Assembly: GCA_900471485.1 (NCBI GenBank)
Contig: UCEU01000001.1
Location: 248,001 to 312,000, forward strand
DNA from: Hyphomicrobiales bacterium
GTDB taxonomy: Bacteria; Pseudomonadota; Alphaproteobacteria; Rhizobiales; Rhizobiaceae
Reading direction: 5' to 3'
Length of the DNA: 64,000 nt
Shown piece after piece: positions 25,468 through 35,200 of the stretch. Under the pieces are notes generated by a model that was not told where the DNA came from, did no database searches, and was given only the letters and a program-made list of their open reading frames with translations. Both the position numbers and the translations under genes were made by a program. How positions within the stretch are numbered: position 1 is the first letter of the stretch; every line of letters begins with the position of its first letter.

Positions 25468-26859
25468 TCAGGCGTCCACGGGGACCGGCCGCCTGGCGAG
25501 GTTACGATAGCGCGCGCCGGGATGCGGCGCCTGCAATCGTGGGCCATGGCCGAACAGCTTTTCGCGCAATGTGCCCTGGCGGTAATCCTTCTTGTAGACG
25601 CCGCGCTTCTGCAATTCGGGCACCAGCAGATCGACGGCATCCTCGAAGCTCTCGGGCGTGATGGCATACGCGAGGTTGAAACCATCCACATCGGTATCCT
25701 CGACCCATTCCTGCAGCAGGTCGGCGACGGTCTGCGGGGAACCGACGAAAACGGGGCCGAAGCCGCCGACGCCGACCCAGTCGGCCATTTCGCGCACCGA
25801 CCAGACCTTGTCGGGATCGATCGTCGTGAAGGTCTCTACGGCCGACTGCACCGCGTTGGTGTAGCGGTGACGTAGCGGCTCGTCGGGCGAGAACTGGCCG
25901 AAGTCGATGCCGGTCCAGCCGGAGATCAGCGCCTGCGCGCCCTCGAAAGAGGCGTAGCGGCGGTAGTCGTCGAACTTCTTCTTCGCTTCCGCATCGGTGT
26001 CGCCGAGGATGACGGTCTGGAGATTGAAGGCGAGGATCTCGCGCGGATTGCGGCCGGCGCGCTCGGCTGCCTCGCGGACATTGGCGACATAGCGCTTCAG
26101 CACCGGCTTGGAGGGTGCGGCGACAAAAATGCATTCGGCATGCTCGCCCGCGAAATCCTTGCCGCGGCTGGACGCGCCGGCCTGATAGAGCACCGGCGTG
26201 CGCTGCGGCGAGGGTTCGCTGAGGTGAATGCCCGGCACCGTGAAATGCTTGCCGGAGTGGCCGATCGGGTGGACTTTCTCCGGATGCGTGAAGATGCCGG
26301 CGGCGCGATCGCGAACCACGGCGTCATCTTCCCAGCTGCCCTCCCAGAGCTTGTAACAGACCTCCAGATATTCTTCCGCAAGGTCGTAGCGGTCGTCGTG
26401 CTTGGTCTGCGCGGATTGGCCGATATTGAGCGCACCGCTGTTGAGATAGGAGGTGACGATGTTCCACCCGACGCGACCCTTGGTGAGATGGTCGAGCGTC
26501 GATATGCGGCGGGCAAAGGTGTAGGGGTGCTCGAAGGAGAGCGACGCCGTCAGTCCGAAGCCGAGGTTTTCCGTGACATAGGCCATGGTCGGGATCAGCT
26601 GCAGCGGGTCGTTGACCGGCACCTGCGCGGAATGGCGCAACGCCGCGTCGACATTGCCGTGGAGCACATCGTAGACGCCGAGCACGTCGGCGATGAACAG
26701 GCCGTCGAACTTGCCGCGCTCAAGTGTCTTTGCCAGATGCACCCAGTAGTCCATGTCCTTGTAGGTCCAGGACTTGTCGCGCGGATGGCGCCAGAGGCCC
26801 GGCGACTGGTGCCCGACGCAGTTCATGTCGAAGGCGTTCAACCTGATTTCACGGCTCAT
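25468..26859 (-). CDS. FMN-dependent monooxygenase, NtaA/SnaA/DszA type (LLM class)
   Basis: Predicted 463-aa luciferase-like flavin monooxygenase. It uses FMNH2 supplied by a separate reductase, which is not in the window. Typical segments are present: GLWRHP near the N-terminus, FDGLFIADV (about 51-59), ARRISTLDHLTKGRVGWNIVTS (about 115-136), and QAGASSRGKDFAGEHAE (about 225-245). This group oxidises sulfones, nitrilotriacetate, EDTA or pristinamycin. AGGAAG precedes ATG 26859. It is the last gene of the ribose-type transporter operon (35 bp after the permease), so its substrate probably enters through that transporter. Confidence 0.9.
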   Translation of the reverse strand: MSREIRLNAFDMNCVGHQSPGLWRHPRDKSWTYKDMDYWVHLAKTLERGKFDGLFIADVLGVYDVLHGNVDAALRHSAQVPVNDPLQLIPTMAYVTENLGFGLTASLSFEHPYTFARRISTLDHLTKGRVGWNIVTSYLNSGALNIGQSAQTKHDDRYDLAEEYLEVCYKLWEGSWEDDAVVRDRAAGIFTHPEKVHPIGHSGKHFTVPGIHLSEPSPQRTPVLYQAGASSRGKDFAGEHAECIFVAAPSKPVLKRYVANVREAAERAGRNPREILAFNLQTVILGDTDAEAKKKFDDYRRYASFEGAQALISGWTGIDFGQFSPDEPLRHRYTNAVQSAVETFTTIDPDKVWSVREMADWVGVGGFGPVFVGSPQTVADLLQEWVEDTDVDGFNLAYAITPESFEDAVDLLVPELQKRGVYKKDYRQGTLREKLFGHGPRLQAPHPGARYRNLARRPVPVDA

Positions 26860-26894
26860 GTCATTCTTCCTGCGTATGTCTGGGCGCGCGCCGA

Positions 26895-27893
26895 TCAGGC
26901 GCCGCCGGTCTTTCGGTTGATGAAGCTGAAGGCGAGCACGGCGAAGATGAGCGTGCCGGTGCCGACCTGCTGCCAGTAGAAATTCAGCCCGGTGAGGAGC
27001 AGCCCGTTGGCAACGATGCTGAGGAGCAACACTCCGAGCACCGTGCCGGCAATATTGGGCCGGCCGAGCGGCGAGAGCGTTGTACCGATGAAGGTCGCGC
27101 CGATCGCGTTCAACAGAAACGCGTTGCCGGAGGAGGGGATGTAGACCGTAACGGTGGCTGTGAGGATCAGGCCGGCGATGGCGGCGACAATTGCGGTCAG
27201 AATGAACGTCACGGCGACATGCCGGCCAAGGCCGATGCCGGAATAGCGCACCACGCTCGGCTGGATACCGATTGCGAGCACGACGCGGCCGAAGCGTGTG
27301 CGGGCGAAGATGAATGCGGCGGCGGCAATGACGACGATCGCGATCAACAGCGGCAGTGGAAAACCTGATATCGTGCCGTGGCCTATGAAGCGAAAGCCAT
27401 CCGGCACGCCCGATGGCGGAAGATAGACCGGGTTGCCTCCATTGGTCAGCAGCTGCTGGACGCTGCGGCCGATGAACAGCGTGCCGAGCGTCGCCAGAAA
27501 CGGCGAGACGCCGATGCCCGAGATCAGCACGGCGTTGAAGGCGCCGACGATCGCGCCGGCGGCGATGCCGCCAAGCAGACCGGTCGCAACCGGCTGCCCG
27601 GCGAGGACCAGCGAGACGAAGGCGAAGCTCGCGAAATCGACCGCCGTGCCGACCGAGAGATCGATACCGCCAGCCGATACCGCGAAGGTCATGGCCACGG
27701 AGACGATCGCAAGCAGCGTGAAGTTGTTGACGAGAAGGCTCTGCAGATTGCCTGCGGTCAGGAATGTCGGCGTCGCCAGGGAGAAGGCGGCAAAGACCGC
27801 GACGAGCGCCAGGATCAGGCCGTATCGCGCGAGACCGGAGAGCACACGGTGGTGCCAGGGCGCGACGAGAGCATGGGAGGCCGAAAGCGACAT
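26895..27893 (-). CDS. Ribose-type (CUT2) ABC permease, system A, second
   Basis: Predicted 332-aa inner-membrane permease with about eight to ten hydrophobic segments. It has the family motif SAGGIDLSVG (about residue 75), the coupling-loop region and the C-terminal GLNFYWQQVGTG. The start is ATG 27893, two bases after the stop of the preceding permease; the longer frame to 28184 only overlaps that gene. With the 340-aa permease it should form a heterodimer. It is followed by the FMN monooxygenase gene. Confidence 0.93.
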   Translation of the reverse strand: MSLSASHALVAPWHHRVLSGLARYGLILALVAVFAAFSLATPTFLTAGNLQSLLVNNFTLLAIVSVAMTFAVSAGGIDLSVGTAVDFASFAFVSLVLAGQPVATGLLGGIAAGAIVGAFNAVLISGIGVSPFLATLGTLFIGRSVQQLLTNGGNPVYLPPSGVPDGFRFIGHGTISGFPLPLLIAIVVIAAAAFIFARTRFGRVVLAIGIQPSVVRYSGIGLGRHVAVTFILTAIVAAIAGLILTATVTVYIPSSGNAFLLNAIGATFIGTTLSPLGRPNIAGTVLGVLLLSIVANGLLLTGLNFYWQQVGTGTLIFAVLAFSFINRKTGGA

Positions 27894-27895
27894 GG

Positions 27896-28907
27896 TCAGA
27901 TCTCCCGCTTGCGCAGCAATGTGGTTGCCGAGACGACGATCAGGATGAGAATTCCCTGGACGCCGCTGACCAGCGTGCTCGAGAGGTTGAGAAGCTGGAA
28001 ACCGTTGACGAGGAAGCCGACGAGGAGAGCCGAGAGCAGCGTGCCTGTTATCGTCGGCACAAGCCTGCGGGAGAACACCGCGCCAAGAAGCGCCGTGACG
28101 ACAACAGGAAGCAGCATCTCGCTCGATCCCGTCGTACTGCCGCTCAGATAGGACACCGACAGAATGCCCGCGATGCCACCGCACAGGCCACTCGCCAGGA
28201 AGGCGCCGGCGAGTAGGCGTTTCAACGGCAAGCCGGCAGCGCGCGCGGCATCGGGGAATTCGCCAATCGCGTAGAGCCTGAGGCCGAGCGGCGTGTATTG
28301 CACGATCGCGGTCACGACGGCGGTGAAGCCGAGCAGCACATAGGCGAGCACCGGGATGCCGAGGGCATCGGAAGCGGATAATGCCGTCAGGAAATCGGTG
28401 GATGCGGGAACGACCGTATTCTGGGTGAGCACCAGTTCGAGCCCCGCCACGACATTCATGACGGCAAGCGTTGCAAGCAGCGGCACGATGCCGGCGAAGA
28501 CGACGGCGGCGGCATTGACCGCGCCGATCGCCAGTCCCGTCAGCAGGCTTGCGGCAACAGCCGCCGGATCGCCGTAGCCAAGCTGTGTTACCGTCGCGTA
28601 GACGGCGGCGCTGAGGCCCATATTGGCGGCGAGCGAGAGGTCGATCCCTCCGGTCACGACATTGGCGCCGCCGGCGACAAGCACGATGGTCAAGCCGATC
28701 GCGAGCACGCCCGAGATGGCGGACTGGCCGAGCACGTTGCCGATGTTGCCGATGCTCAGGAAGTAGGGCGCGGTCAGCGAGAAGACGGCGAGGATGACCG
28801 CGAAGGCGATCAGCGAACCGAAGCGCAACGACGCCGCCGCCAGATTGCGCGCCGAGCGTTCCTTGCTCTGCTCCGCATTGAAGTCGGCGAGGTCGCCGAT
28901 GTGGATA

Positions 28908-28918
<11 letters not shown>
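27896..28918 (-). CDS. Ribose-type (CUT2) ABC permease, system A, first
   Basis: Predicted 340-aa inner-membrane permease related to RbsC. It has VTGGIDLSLA (about residue 95) and the family's C-terminal helices with VNGFQLLN. ATG 28918 is chosen: it overlaps the end of the ATPase gene by 11 bases, while the frame upstream to 28963 lies deeper in that gene. The two permeases of system A are clearly homologous but divergent, which suggests an obligate heterodimer rather than a recent duplication. Confidence 0.93.
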
Positions 28919-30458
<1,540 letters not shown>

Positions 30459-30481
30459 GTCGGGAACCCCAGTGGAGACGA

Positions 30482-30508
30482 GGGTGACGCGGCGCTGCCG
30501 CATCACCC
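30482..30508 (-). other. Intercistronic hairpin after the system A binding-protein gene
   Basis: Twelve-base arms (GGGTGACGCGGC and GCCGCATCACCC on the plus strand) pair with one C-A mismatch (a T-G wobble in the minus-strand RNA) around three bases. There is no T tract. It lies between the binding protein and the ATPase; such hairpins often protect or limit transcripts so that the binding protein is made in excess. Confidence 0.5.
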
Positions 30509-30516
30509 GTCCGCGT

Positions 30517-31533
30517 TCAGCCGATACCGAGCTTCTTGGTGACGTCGTTGACGTTGGCCTTGTTGGCGAGCAGCGCGGGTACGTAGGTTTCGCGCGGCAG
30601 CGTCTGGCCGGCGAGCAGCCTGGCGACATTGCGGATCGCCGTGCGGCCGATCTCGGCGGGCTGCTGCGCGGCGTTGGCGCCGGCCGGCGAATTCGGGTCG
30701 GCGACGAGCTGCAGGACCTCGGGACTTCCATCCACGCCGTAGGTTCGGATTTCGGTGCGGCCGGCGGCGGAAAGCGCCTGGGTGGCCCCGAGCTGAGGAA
30801 TATCCCAGGCCGACCAGATAGCCTTGATCGAACCCTTCTCGGGGTACTTGTTGAGGATCGCGGTGATCTGCGTGAAGGCGTCCTGAACCGTGTTCGGGAT
30901 CACGTCGCGCAGTTCCGGCTGGATGATCTTCACCTTCGGGAAGTACTTCACGACATTGACCAGCTGGTCGTAGCGGATCGCGCACGGCGTTACACCGTAG
31001 AAGCCGTTGAAGACGACGATGTTACCTTCTGCGCCGATGTCGGAGACCAACTGCAGCGCCAAATCCTTGCCGATACCCCAGTTATCGGAAGTCGTGTTGT
31101 TGATCGAGTTGGTCGAGCCGACATCGACGGTGAGAACCGGAATGCCGGCGTCGCGCGCCTTCTTCAGCCAGGGATCAATGACGCTGAGCGTGCCGAGAAT
31201 CTGGACGATCGCATCGGGCTTCTGCGCCACCAGCGTCTGCAGCTGCGCGACCAACTTTCCGTCGTTGCGACCGGCATCCACCGCGATCGGCTCACCGCCA
31301 AGGCGCTTCACTTCCTCGATCTGGGCATTGTAGGCCTGCAGGTCGAAATAGTGGTCGGTGCCCGTGGCGCTGATGGCGATGCGCTTGCCCTTTAGAGAAA
31401 GGCCTTCGTCGTCGGCCGCGGCAGCGGGGCCGGCGCTTGCGAGAAGGCTGGTGCCGGCGAAGGTCGCGCCGGCAACGGCTGCAAACTTCAGGATTTCGCG
31501 GCGGCCGAGGCCGGCAATGGTGTCTTCAGTCAT
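30517..31533 (-). CDS. Ribose-type ABC transporter substrate-binding protein, system A, Tat-type signal
   Basis: Predicted 338-aa periplasmic binding protein of the RbsB/periplasmic-binding-domain-4 type. The N-terminus has a twin-arginine motif (GRREILKFAA, about residues 9-18) followed by a hydrophobic stretch and AAAADDE, so Tat export is likely. The body shows the family pattern: ISATGTDHYF, QLQTLVAQKPDAI and TVDVGSTNS. ATG 31533 has GAGGG about eight bases ahead. It is the first gene of system A and is preceded by a palindromic motif at 31559-31582. The ligand is unknown. Confidence 0.92.
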   Translation of the reverse strand: MTEDTIAGLGRREILKFAAVAGATFAGTSLLASAGPAAAADDEGLSLKGKRIAISATGTDHYFDLQAYNAQIEEVKRLGGEPIAVDAGRNDGKLVAQLQTLVAQKPDAIVQILGTLSVIDPWLKKARDAGIPVLTVDVGSTNSINNTTSDNWGIGKDLALQLVSDIGAEGNIVVFNGFYGVTPCAIRYDQLVNVVKYFPKVKIIQPELRDVIPNTVQDAFTQITAILNKYPEKGSIKAIWSAWDIPQLGATQALSAAGRTEIRTYGVDGSPEVLQLVADPNSPAGANAAQQPAEIGRTAIRNVARLLAGQTLPRETYVPALLANKANVNDVTKKLGIG

Positions 31534-31558
31534 TTCGGTGTCCCTCAATAATCAATGT

Positions 31559-31582
31559 CCATAGAATATGTAGATTAAATGG
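31559..31582 (-). promoter_or_regulatory. Candidate operator upstream of the system A binding protein
   Basis: On the minus strand the 24-base segment begins CCATTTAATCTAC (31582-31570) and ends ATTCTATGG. CCAT with AAT at one end mirrors ATT with ATGG at the other, giving an imperfect dyad. It ends 26 bases before ATG 31533. Twelve of the first thirteen bases recur at 36918-36930 ahead of another binding-protein gene. Confidence 0.4.
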
Positions 31583-31710
31583 AATTGAGAGGAACGCTTT
31601 TCCAAAAGGCGAGGTTGGGAGGAAATGAACGGGAGGGAGGATGGCGTGTCGCTAGACGTTTCCCACAACAGCGTTGAGGTTGAGCAAAGCGAGATACAGC
31701 GTGGAAATTG

Positions 31711-31733
31711 GCGGCCGAATCCGCATCGGCCGC
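31711..31733 (-). terminator. GC-rich hairpin after the LVIVD gene
   Basis: Eight-base perfect arms (GCGGCCGA and TCGGCCGC) around seven bases, starting seven bases past the LVIVD gene stop. The minus strand continues CAATTTCC, with only a weak T run. It probably separates system B and its LVIVD gene from system A. Confidence 0.5.
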
Positions 31734-31739
31734 GGAAGC

Positions 31740-32996
31740 TCAGCCGCCGTACTCGATGATCTCCAGGCCGGCATTGTAGTCGGTCGCGTAGATAAGGCCT
31801 GAGGCATCGACGAAGACGTCGGCGGACTGGATGACTTGCGGACGCCCTGGGCGTTTGTCGGTCATGGCTTTCGGCGCGGCGGGCACGAGCGCGCCGGTCT
31901 CGACGGGGCGATAGGGATCGGAGATATCGAAGGCGCGGATGCCGGCATTCTGCCAGGTCGCGAAGATCAGCGTCTCGGACACGAAAGAACCAGGGCGGTT
32001 CTCATGAAGGTTATGCGGCCCGAAATGGCCGCCCTTCTTGGTGTAGTCGACTTCATCGGGGATGGGGAAGGTGGAGATGCTGACCGGGTTGGAAGGCTCG
32101 CGGATATCGAAGATCCAGGTGTGCTTGCGGCCGTCTTCTTCATTGTCGGCCACAGCCTCGTCGGCCACGACGAGCAGATCGCGTCCGGGCAGCGGCAGCG
32201 GCGAGTGGGTGCCGCCGCCATAGGGCGGAGACCAGTTGCGGTGCGCTATCAGCTTCGGCGTGGCGTGGTCGGATATGTCGAGCAGCGTCAATCCGCCGTC
32301 GCGCCAGCAGGCGTAAGCCGTGTTGCCGGAAACCAGCGCGTGATGCAGCGCATAGCGCTTGCCCTCGGATGCCGTGGAGGTTTCGCCGGCCGCGCGGTTC
32401 ATGCCTGGGAGCCACCAGCGACCGACGATTTCGGGGCGTGTTGGATCGGCGAGATCGATGGTCACGAAAATGTAGTCTGAGAAGCCGTCGAGGAGCGCTG
32501 ATGCATAGGCATAGCGGCCGCCGACATACCAGAGACGATGGAAACCGACGCCCTCGACATCCAGTTGGCCGATCTTGCGTGGCTTGTCCGGCGTCGAGAT
32601 ATCGTAGACGGTCATGCCGGCCGTCCAGGAGCGGTTTTTCTTGCGGCCGGCGACGGTCTCGCCGATCGATTTCGTGTAATAGTCCTTCTCGCTGGAAAAC
32701 GTCTCGACATCGGCGAAGAGATCGAGTGCGTTGATGACCAGCAGCAGATCGTCATGCGTCTGCAGGTGAATGTTCCAGGTGTTTGCGGGAGCTGGAATGT
32801 AGGTAACCGCGCCGGGCCGCTTGGGGTCGCGTACATCGACAATCGAGAAGCCCTGCGACCAGGGATGGGCGACATAGGCATGGCCGCGATGCACCATCAG
32901 CTGCAATCCGTCGCCGCGTCCGCCAATGTCGGAATGCCCGATCAGCTTCATGTTGCGGGCGAAATCCGGGCGTGGAAGATCGAGGCTGTCAGCCAC
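31740..32996 (-). CDS. LVIVD-repeat beta-propeller protein
   Basis: Predicted 418-aa protein made of about seven propeller blades. Recurrent strands of the form xxDIxxPxxP are seen in VDVRDPKRPG, YDISTPDKPR, IDLADPTRPE, LDISDHATPK, FDIREPSNPV and FDISDPYRPV. This is the LVIVD repeat, found in surface and cytoplasmic bacterial proteins of mostly unknown function. There is no signal peptide, so a cytoplasmic location is expected. The start is a GTG at 32996 with AGGTG five bases ahead; no upstream ATG is available in frame. It lies between the binding proteins of systems B and A, behind a terminator. Confidence 0.8.
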   Translation of the reverse strand: MADSLDLPRPDFARNMKLIGHSDIGGRGDGLQLMVHRGHAYVAHPWSQGFSIVDVRDPKRPGAVTYIPAPANTWNIHLQTHDDLLLVINALDLFADVETFSSEKDYYTKSIGETVAGRKKNRSWTAGMTVYDISTPDKPRKIGQLDVEGVGFHRLWYVGGRYAYASALLDGFSDYIFVTIDLADPTRPEIVGRWWLPGMNRAAGETSTASEGKRYALHHALVSGNTAYACWRDGGLTLLDISDHATPKLIAHRNWSPPYGGGTHSPLPLPGRDLLVVADEAVADNEEDGRKHTWIFDIREPSNPVSISTFPIPDEVDYTKKGGHFGPHNLHENRPGSFVSETLIFATWQNAGIRAFDISDPYRPVETGALVPAAPKAMTDKRPGRPQVIQSADVFVDASGLIYATDYNAGLEIIEYGG

Positions 32997-33018
32997 GTGG
33001 CACCTGTAAAATATGAAT

Positions 33019-33054
33019 TGAAAATAGAAAAGCGCCGCCTCGGTGGGCGGCGCT
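33019..33054 (-). terminator. Intrinsic terminator after system B binding protein
   Basis: On the minus strand a perfect nine-base stem (AGCGCCGCC and GGCGGCGCT, six-base loop) is followed by TTTTCTATTTTC. It ends the ATPase-permease-binding-protein operon of system B, or attenuates read-through into the LVIVD gene. Confidence 0.75.
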
Positions 33055-33069
33055 CGATTGTCTCGAATG

Positions 33070-34110
33070 TTAGTTCAGTGGCTGGATCCACGGCGCGGTT
33101 GCCGCATCGCTCTTCAGGAAGGCGGGGAATTTCTGCTGCAGGTCTTCGATCCTGGTGATCTTGTTGTTGACGAGATCGTCGCGGGTCACCAGCGTCGACT
33201 TCAGGAGCACGGAGCGGCCCGGGAACTGGCCGGCGATATCGAGCGATACGGCGCGGACCGAGACCTCGCCGACGACGGCGGCGTTGGTGGCGGCGGTGGC
33301 AACCCAGGCGCTGTCGGGTTCGATCATCAGCTGGATATCGGCGGTCGAGGTGTCGACGCCGTAGATCTTCACCTTGTCGGCGACGCCGAGCTCGTCGATA
33401 GCGAGCTTGGCTCCCTTGGCGAATTCGTCCCAAGGCGTGAAGATCACCGAGATATCGGGATTGGCGCGAAGCACGGCCTTCGTCTGGTCGGCCACGGAGG
33501 CCGGAACCGTATCGTTGACCACGCCCCAAACGGCTTTTTCGGTCAGCTTGTGCTTGGCGACGAAATCCTTCCAGACGGCATAGCGGCGATCGAGCGGCGC
33601 GAAGCCTGCGACATAGACGGCGCCGCCGACGAAGCCGTCGCCCTTGTCCTTGACCGCCTGCTCGAGCACGAGGCTCGCCATGTCCTTGTCGCTTTGCTCG
33701 ATCTGCGGGATCGCCGGGTTGTCGAGGTCGACGTCGTAAGCCACGACCTTGATGCCGGCATCGAGAGCCTTCTGCGCGACGTCCTTCAGCACTTCCGGGC
33801 GACCGTTGTTGATGATGATGCCATCGACGCCAAGGTTGATCGCCTGTTCGATCAGCGTGCGTTCCGTGTCGTTGTCGTTACGGGCCTGGGAGATCGTCGT
33901 CTTGATCCCGAGCGCGTCGGCCTGCCGCTTCACGCCGGCCTCGAAGGCCTGCAGCCAATCGCCGCCGCCGAGATAGCTGACAACGGCGATATTGACCTGG
34001 CGCTTGTTGAACGGCGCCGGCGCGCCTTCGATGCCGGTTGCGAGGCTTGAGCTTGCAAGTAGCGCGCCCGCGATGAGCGCGGCGGCAAAGGATTTCAGTG
34101 TGGTCTTCAT
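33070..34110 (-). CDS. Ribose-type ABC transporter substrate-binding protein, system B copy 1
   Basis: Predicted 346-aa periplasmic binding protein. A Sec signal peptide (hydrophobic AAALIAGALLASSS) is cleaved near residue 24. The mature protein begins with the segment GAPAPFNK and shows the sugar-binding pattern of this family (QAINLGVDGIIINNG, AYDVDLDNP). It is about half identical by eye to the protein at 37009-38055, sharing VYVAGFAPLDRR and ADIQ blocks, so the two are paralogues. It follows the permease gene by 43 bp and ends at an intrinsic terminator. The ligand is unknown. Confidence 0.92.
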   Translation of the reverse strand: MKTTLKSFAAALIAGALLASSSLATGIEGAPAPFNKRQVNIAVVSYLGGGDWLQAFEAGVKRQADALGIKTTISQARNDNDTERTLIEQAINLGVDGIIINNGRPEVLKDVAQKALDAGIKVVAYDVDLDNPAIPQIEQSDKDMASLVLEQAVKDKGDGFVGGAVYVAGFAPLDRRYAVWKDFVAKHKLTEKAVWGVVNDTVPASVADQTKAVLRANPDISVIFTPWDEFAKGAKLAIDELGVADKVKIYGVDTSTADIQLMIEPDSAWVATAATNAAVVGEVSVRAVSLDIAGQFPGRSVLLKSTLVTRDDLVNNKITRIEDLQQKFPAFLKSDAATAPWIQPLN

Positions 34111-34153
34111 AGGTCAGCCTCTCCTTGGGCTATGGCGTGTCATTCGTGTTCGT

Positions 34154-35200
34154 TCATGGGTTGGCTCGACCGAGGCCGTAAGTGAGCGCGAGCGCACCCG
34201 CCAGCACAGCGCCCTTGACGAAATCCTGGGTGTAGTAGGGCGCATTGAGCATCGTCAGGCCGTTGAGCAGCACACCGACGAAGACGGCGCCGACGATCGT
34301 GCCGAGCACGTTCGGGCGGCGAAGGCCCATGACGGTAAAGCCGATCAGCGAGGCCGCGACGGCATCCATGAGCAGCGAGCCGCCCGATGACACGTCGCCA
34401 CGCCCGACGCGGGCGGCAACGATGATACCGCCGAGCGAGGCCAGCGTTCCCGAGATCACGTAGGCCAGCGTCTTGAGACGCGTGGTGGAGGCGCCGGCGA
34501 GGCGGGTGGCGACCTCGTTTCCGCCGGTGGCAAACAGCAGTCGACCGATGCGCGTGCGCTCCGTCAGGACGTAGAGAACTACGGCGACCAAGATCATCAG
34601 GACGACGGCCACTGGAACGGTGCCGGCGATGCTGTAGCGGCCGATCAGCAAAAAGCGTGGATCGTAGACGCCGGGTGCCGTCGAGCCATCAGGCAGGATG
34701 AGGCCGGCCGAGATGGAACGACCCGCCGTCGGGATCAGCTGCAGGCCGGAGAGCAGGAACATCATCGACAGCGTCGCCAGCAGGTCCGGCACCTTCAACC
34801 GCACGATGACGAAGGCGTTGATCAGGCCGATGAGCGCGCCGAAAGCGAGAACCAGCGGAACGGTCGCGAAAGCGTCAAGTCCGAGAACGATCATCGCGTA
34901 GCTGGCGGCCATGACGCTGGAGGCGGCCACCGCGCCGATCGATAGATCGAAGCCGCCGACGGCGAGCGTGACCGTGACGCCGGCGCCGAGAATGGCAACC
35001 ACCGATACGGCCTGCAGGATACTCATCAGGTTGTTGATGTTGATGAATGCGGGTTGGGCGGCGGTGAAGCCGATCACCAGCGCGATGAGGAGCAGGAAGA
35101 CCGCGCCGGAGCGGATCACCGCAGCCACGCGGCTCAGAAACGGACCTGTGCCCTGCGGCGAAGGTGTCTCGCCAATGGTTTCATCCTGGATGGAGCTCAT
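34154..35200 (-). CDS. Ribose-type (CUT2) ABC permease, system B
   Basis: Predicted 348-aa inner-membrane permease. It has VGGFDLSIGAVA (about residue 77), in place of the more usual GGIDLSVG, and the C-terminal LNGLTMLN. The start overlaps the ATPase stop as ATGA (35200/35197); the longer frame to 35638 lies inside the ATPase gene. Only one permease gene is present in this system, so it probably works as a homodimer, unlike system A. Confidence 0.93.
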   Translation of the reverse strand: MSSIQDETIGETPSPQGTGPFLSRVAAVIRSGAVFLLLIALVIGFTAAQPAFININNLMSILQAVSVVAILGAGVTVTLAVGGFDLSIGAVAASSVMAASYAMIVLGLDAFATVPLVLAFGALIGLINAFVIVRLKVPDLLATLSMMFLLSGLQLIPTAGRSISAGLILPDGSTAPGVYDPRFLLIGRYSIAGTVPVAVVLMILVAVVLYVLTERTRIGRLLFATGGNEVATRLAGASTTRLKTLAYVISGTLASLGGIIVAARVGRGDVSSGGSLLMDAVAASLIGFTVMGLRRPNVLGTIVGAVFVGVLLNGLTMLNAPYYTQDFVKGAVLAGALALTYGLGRANP

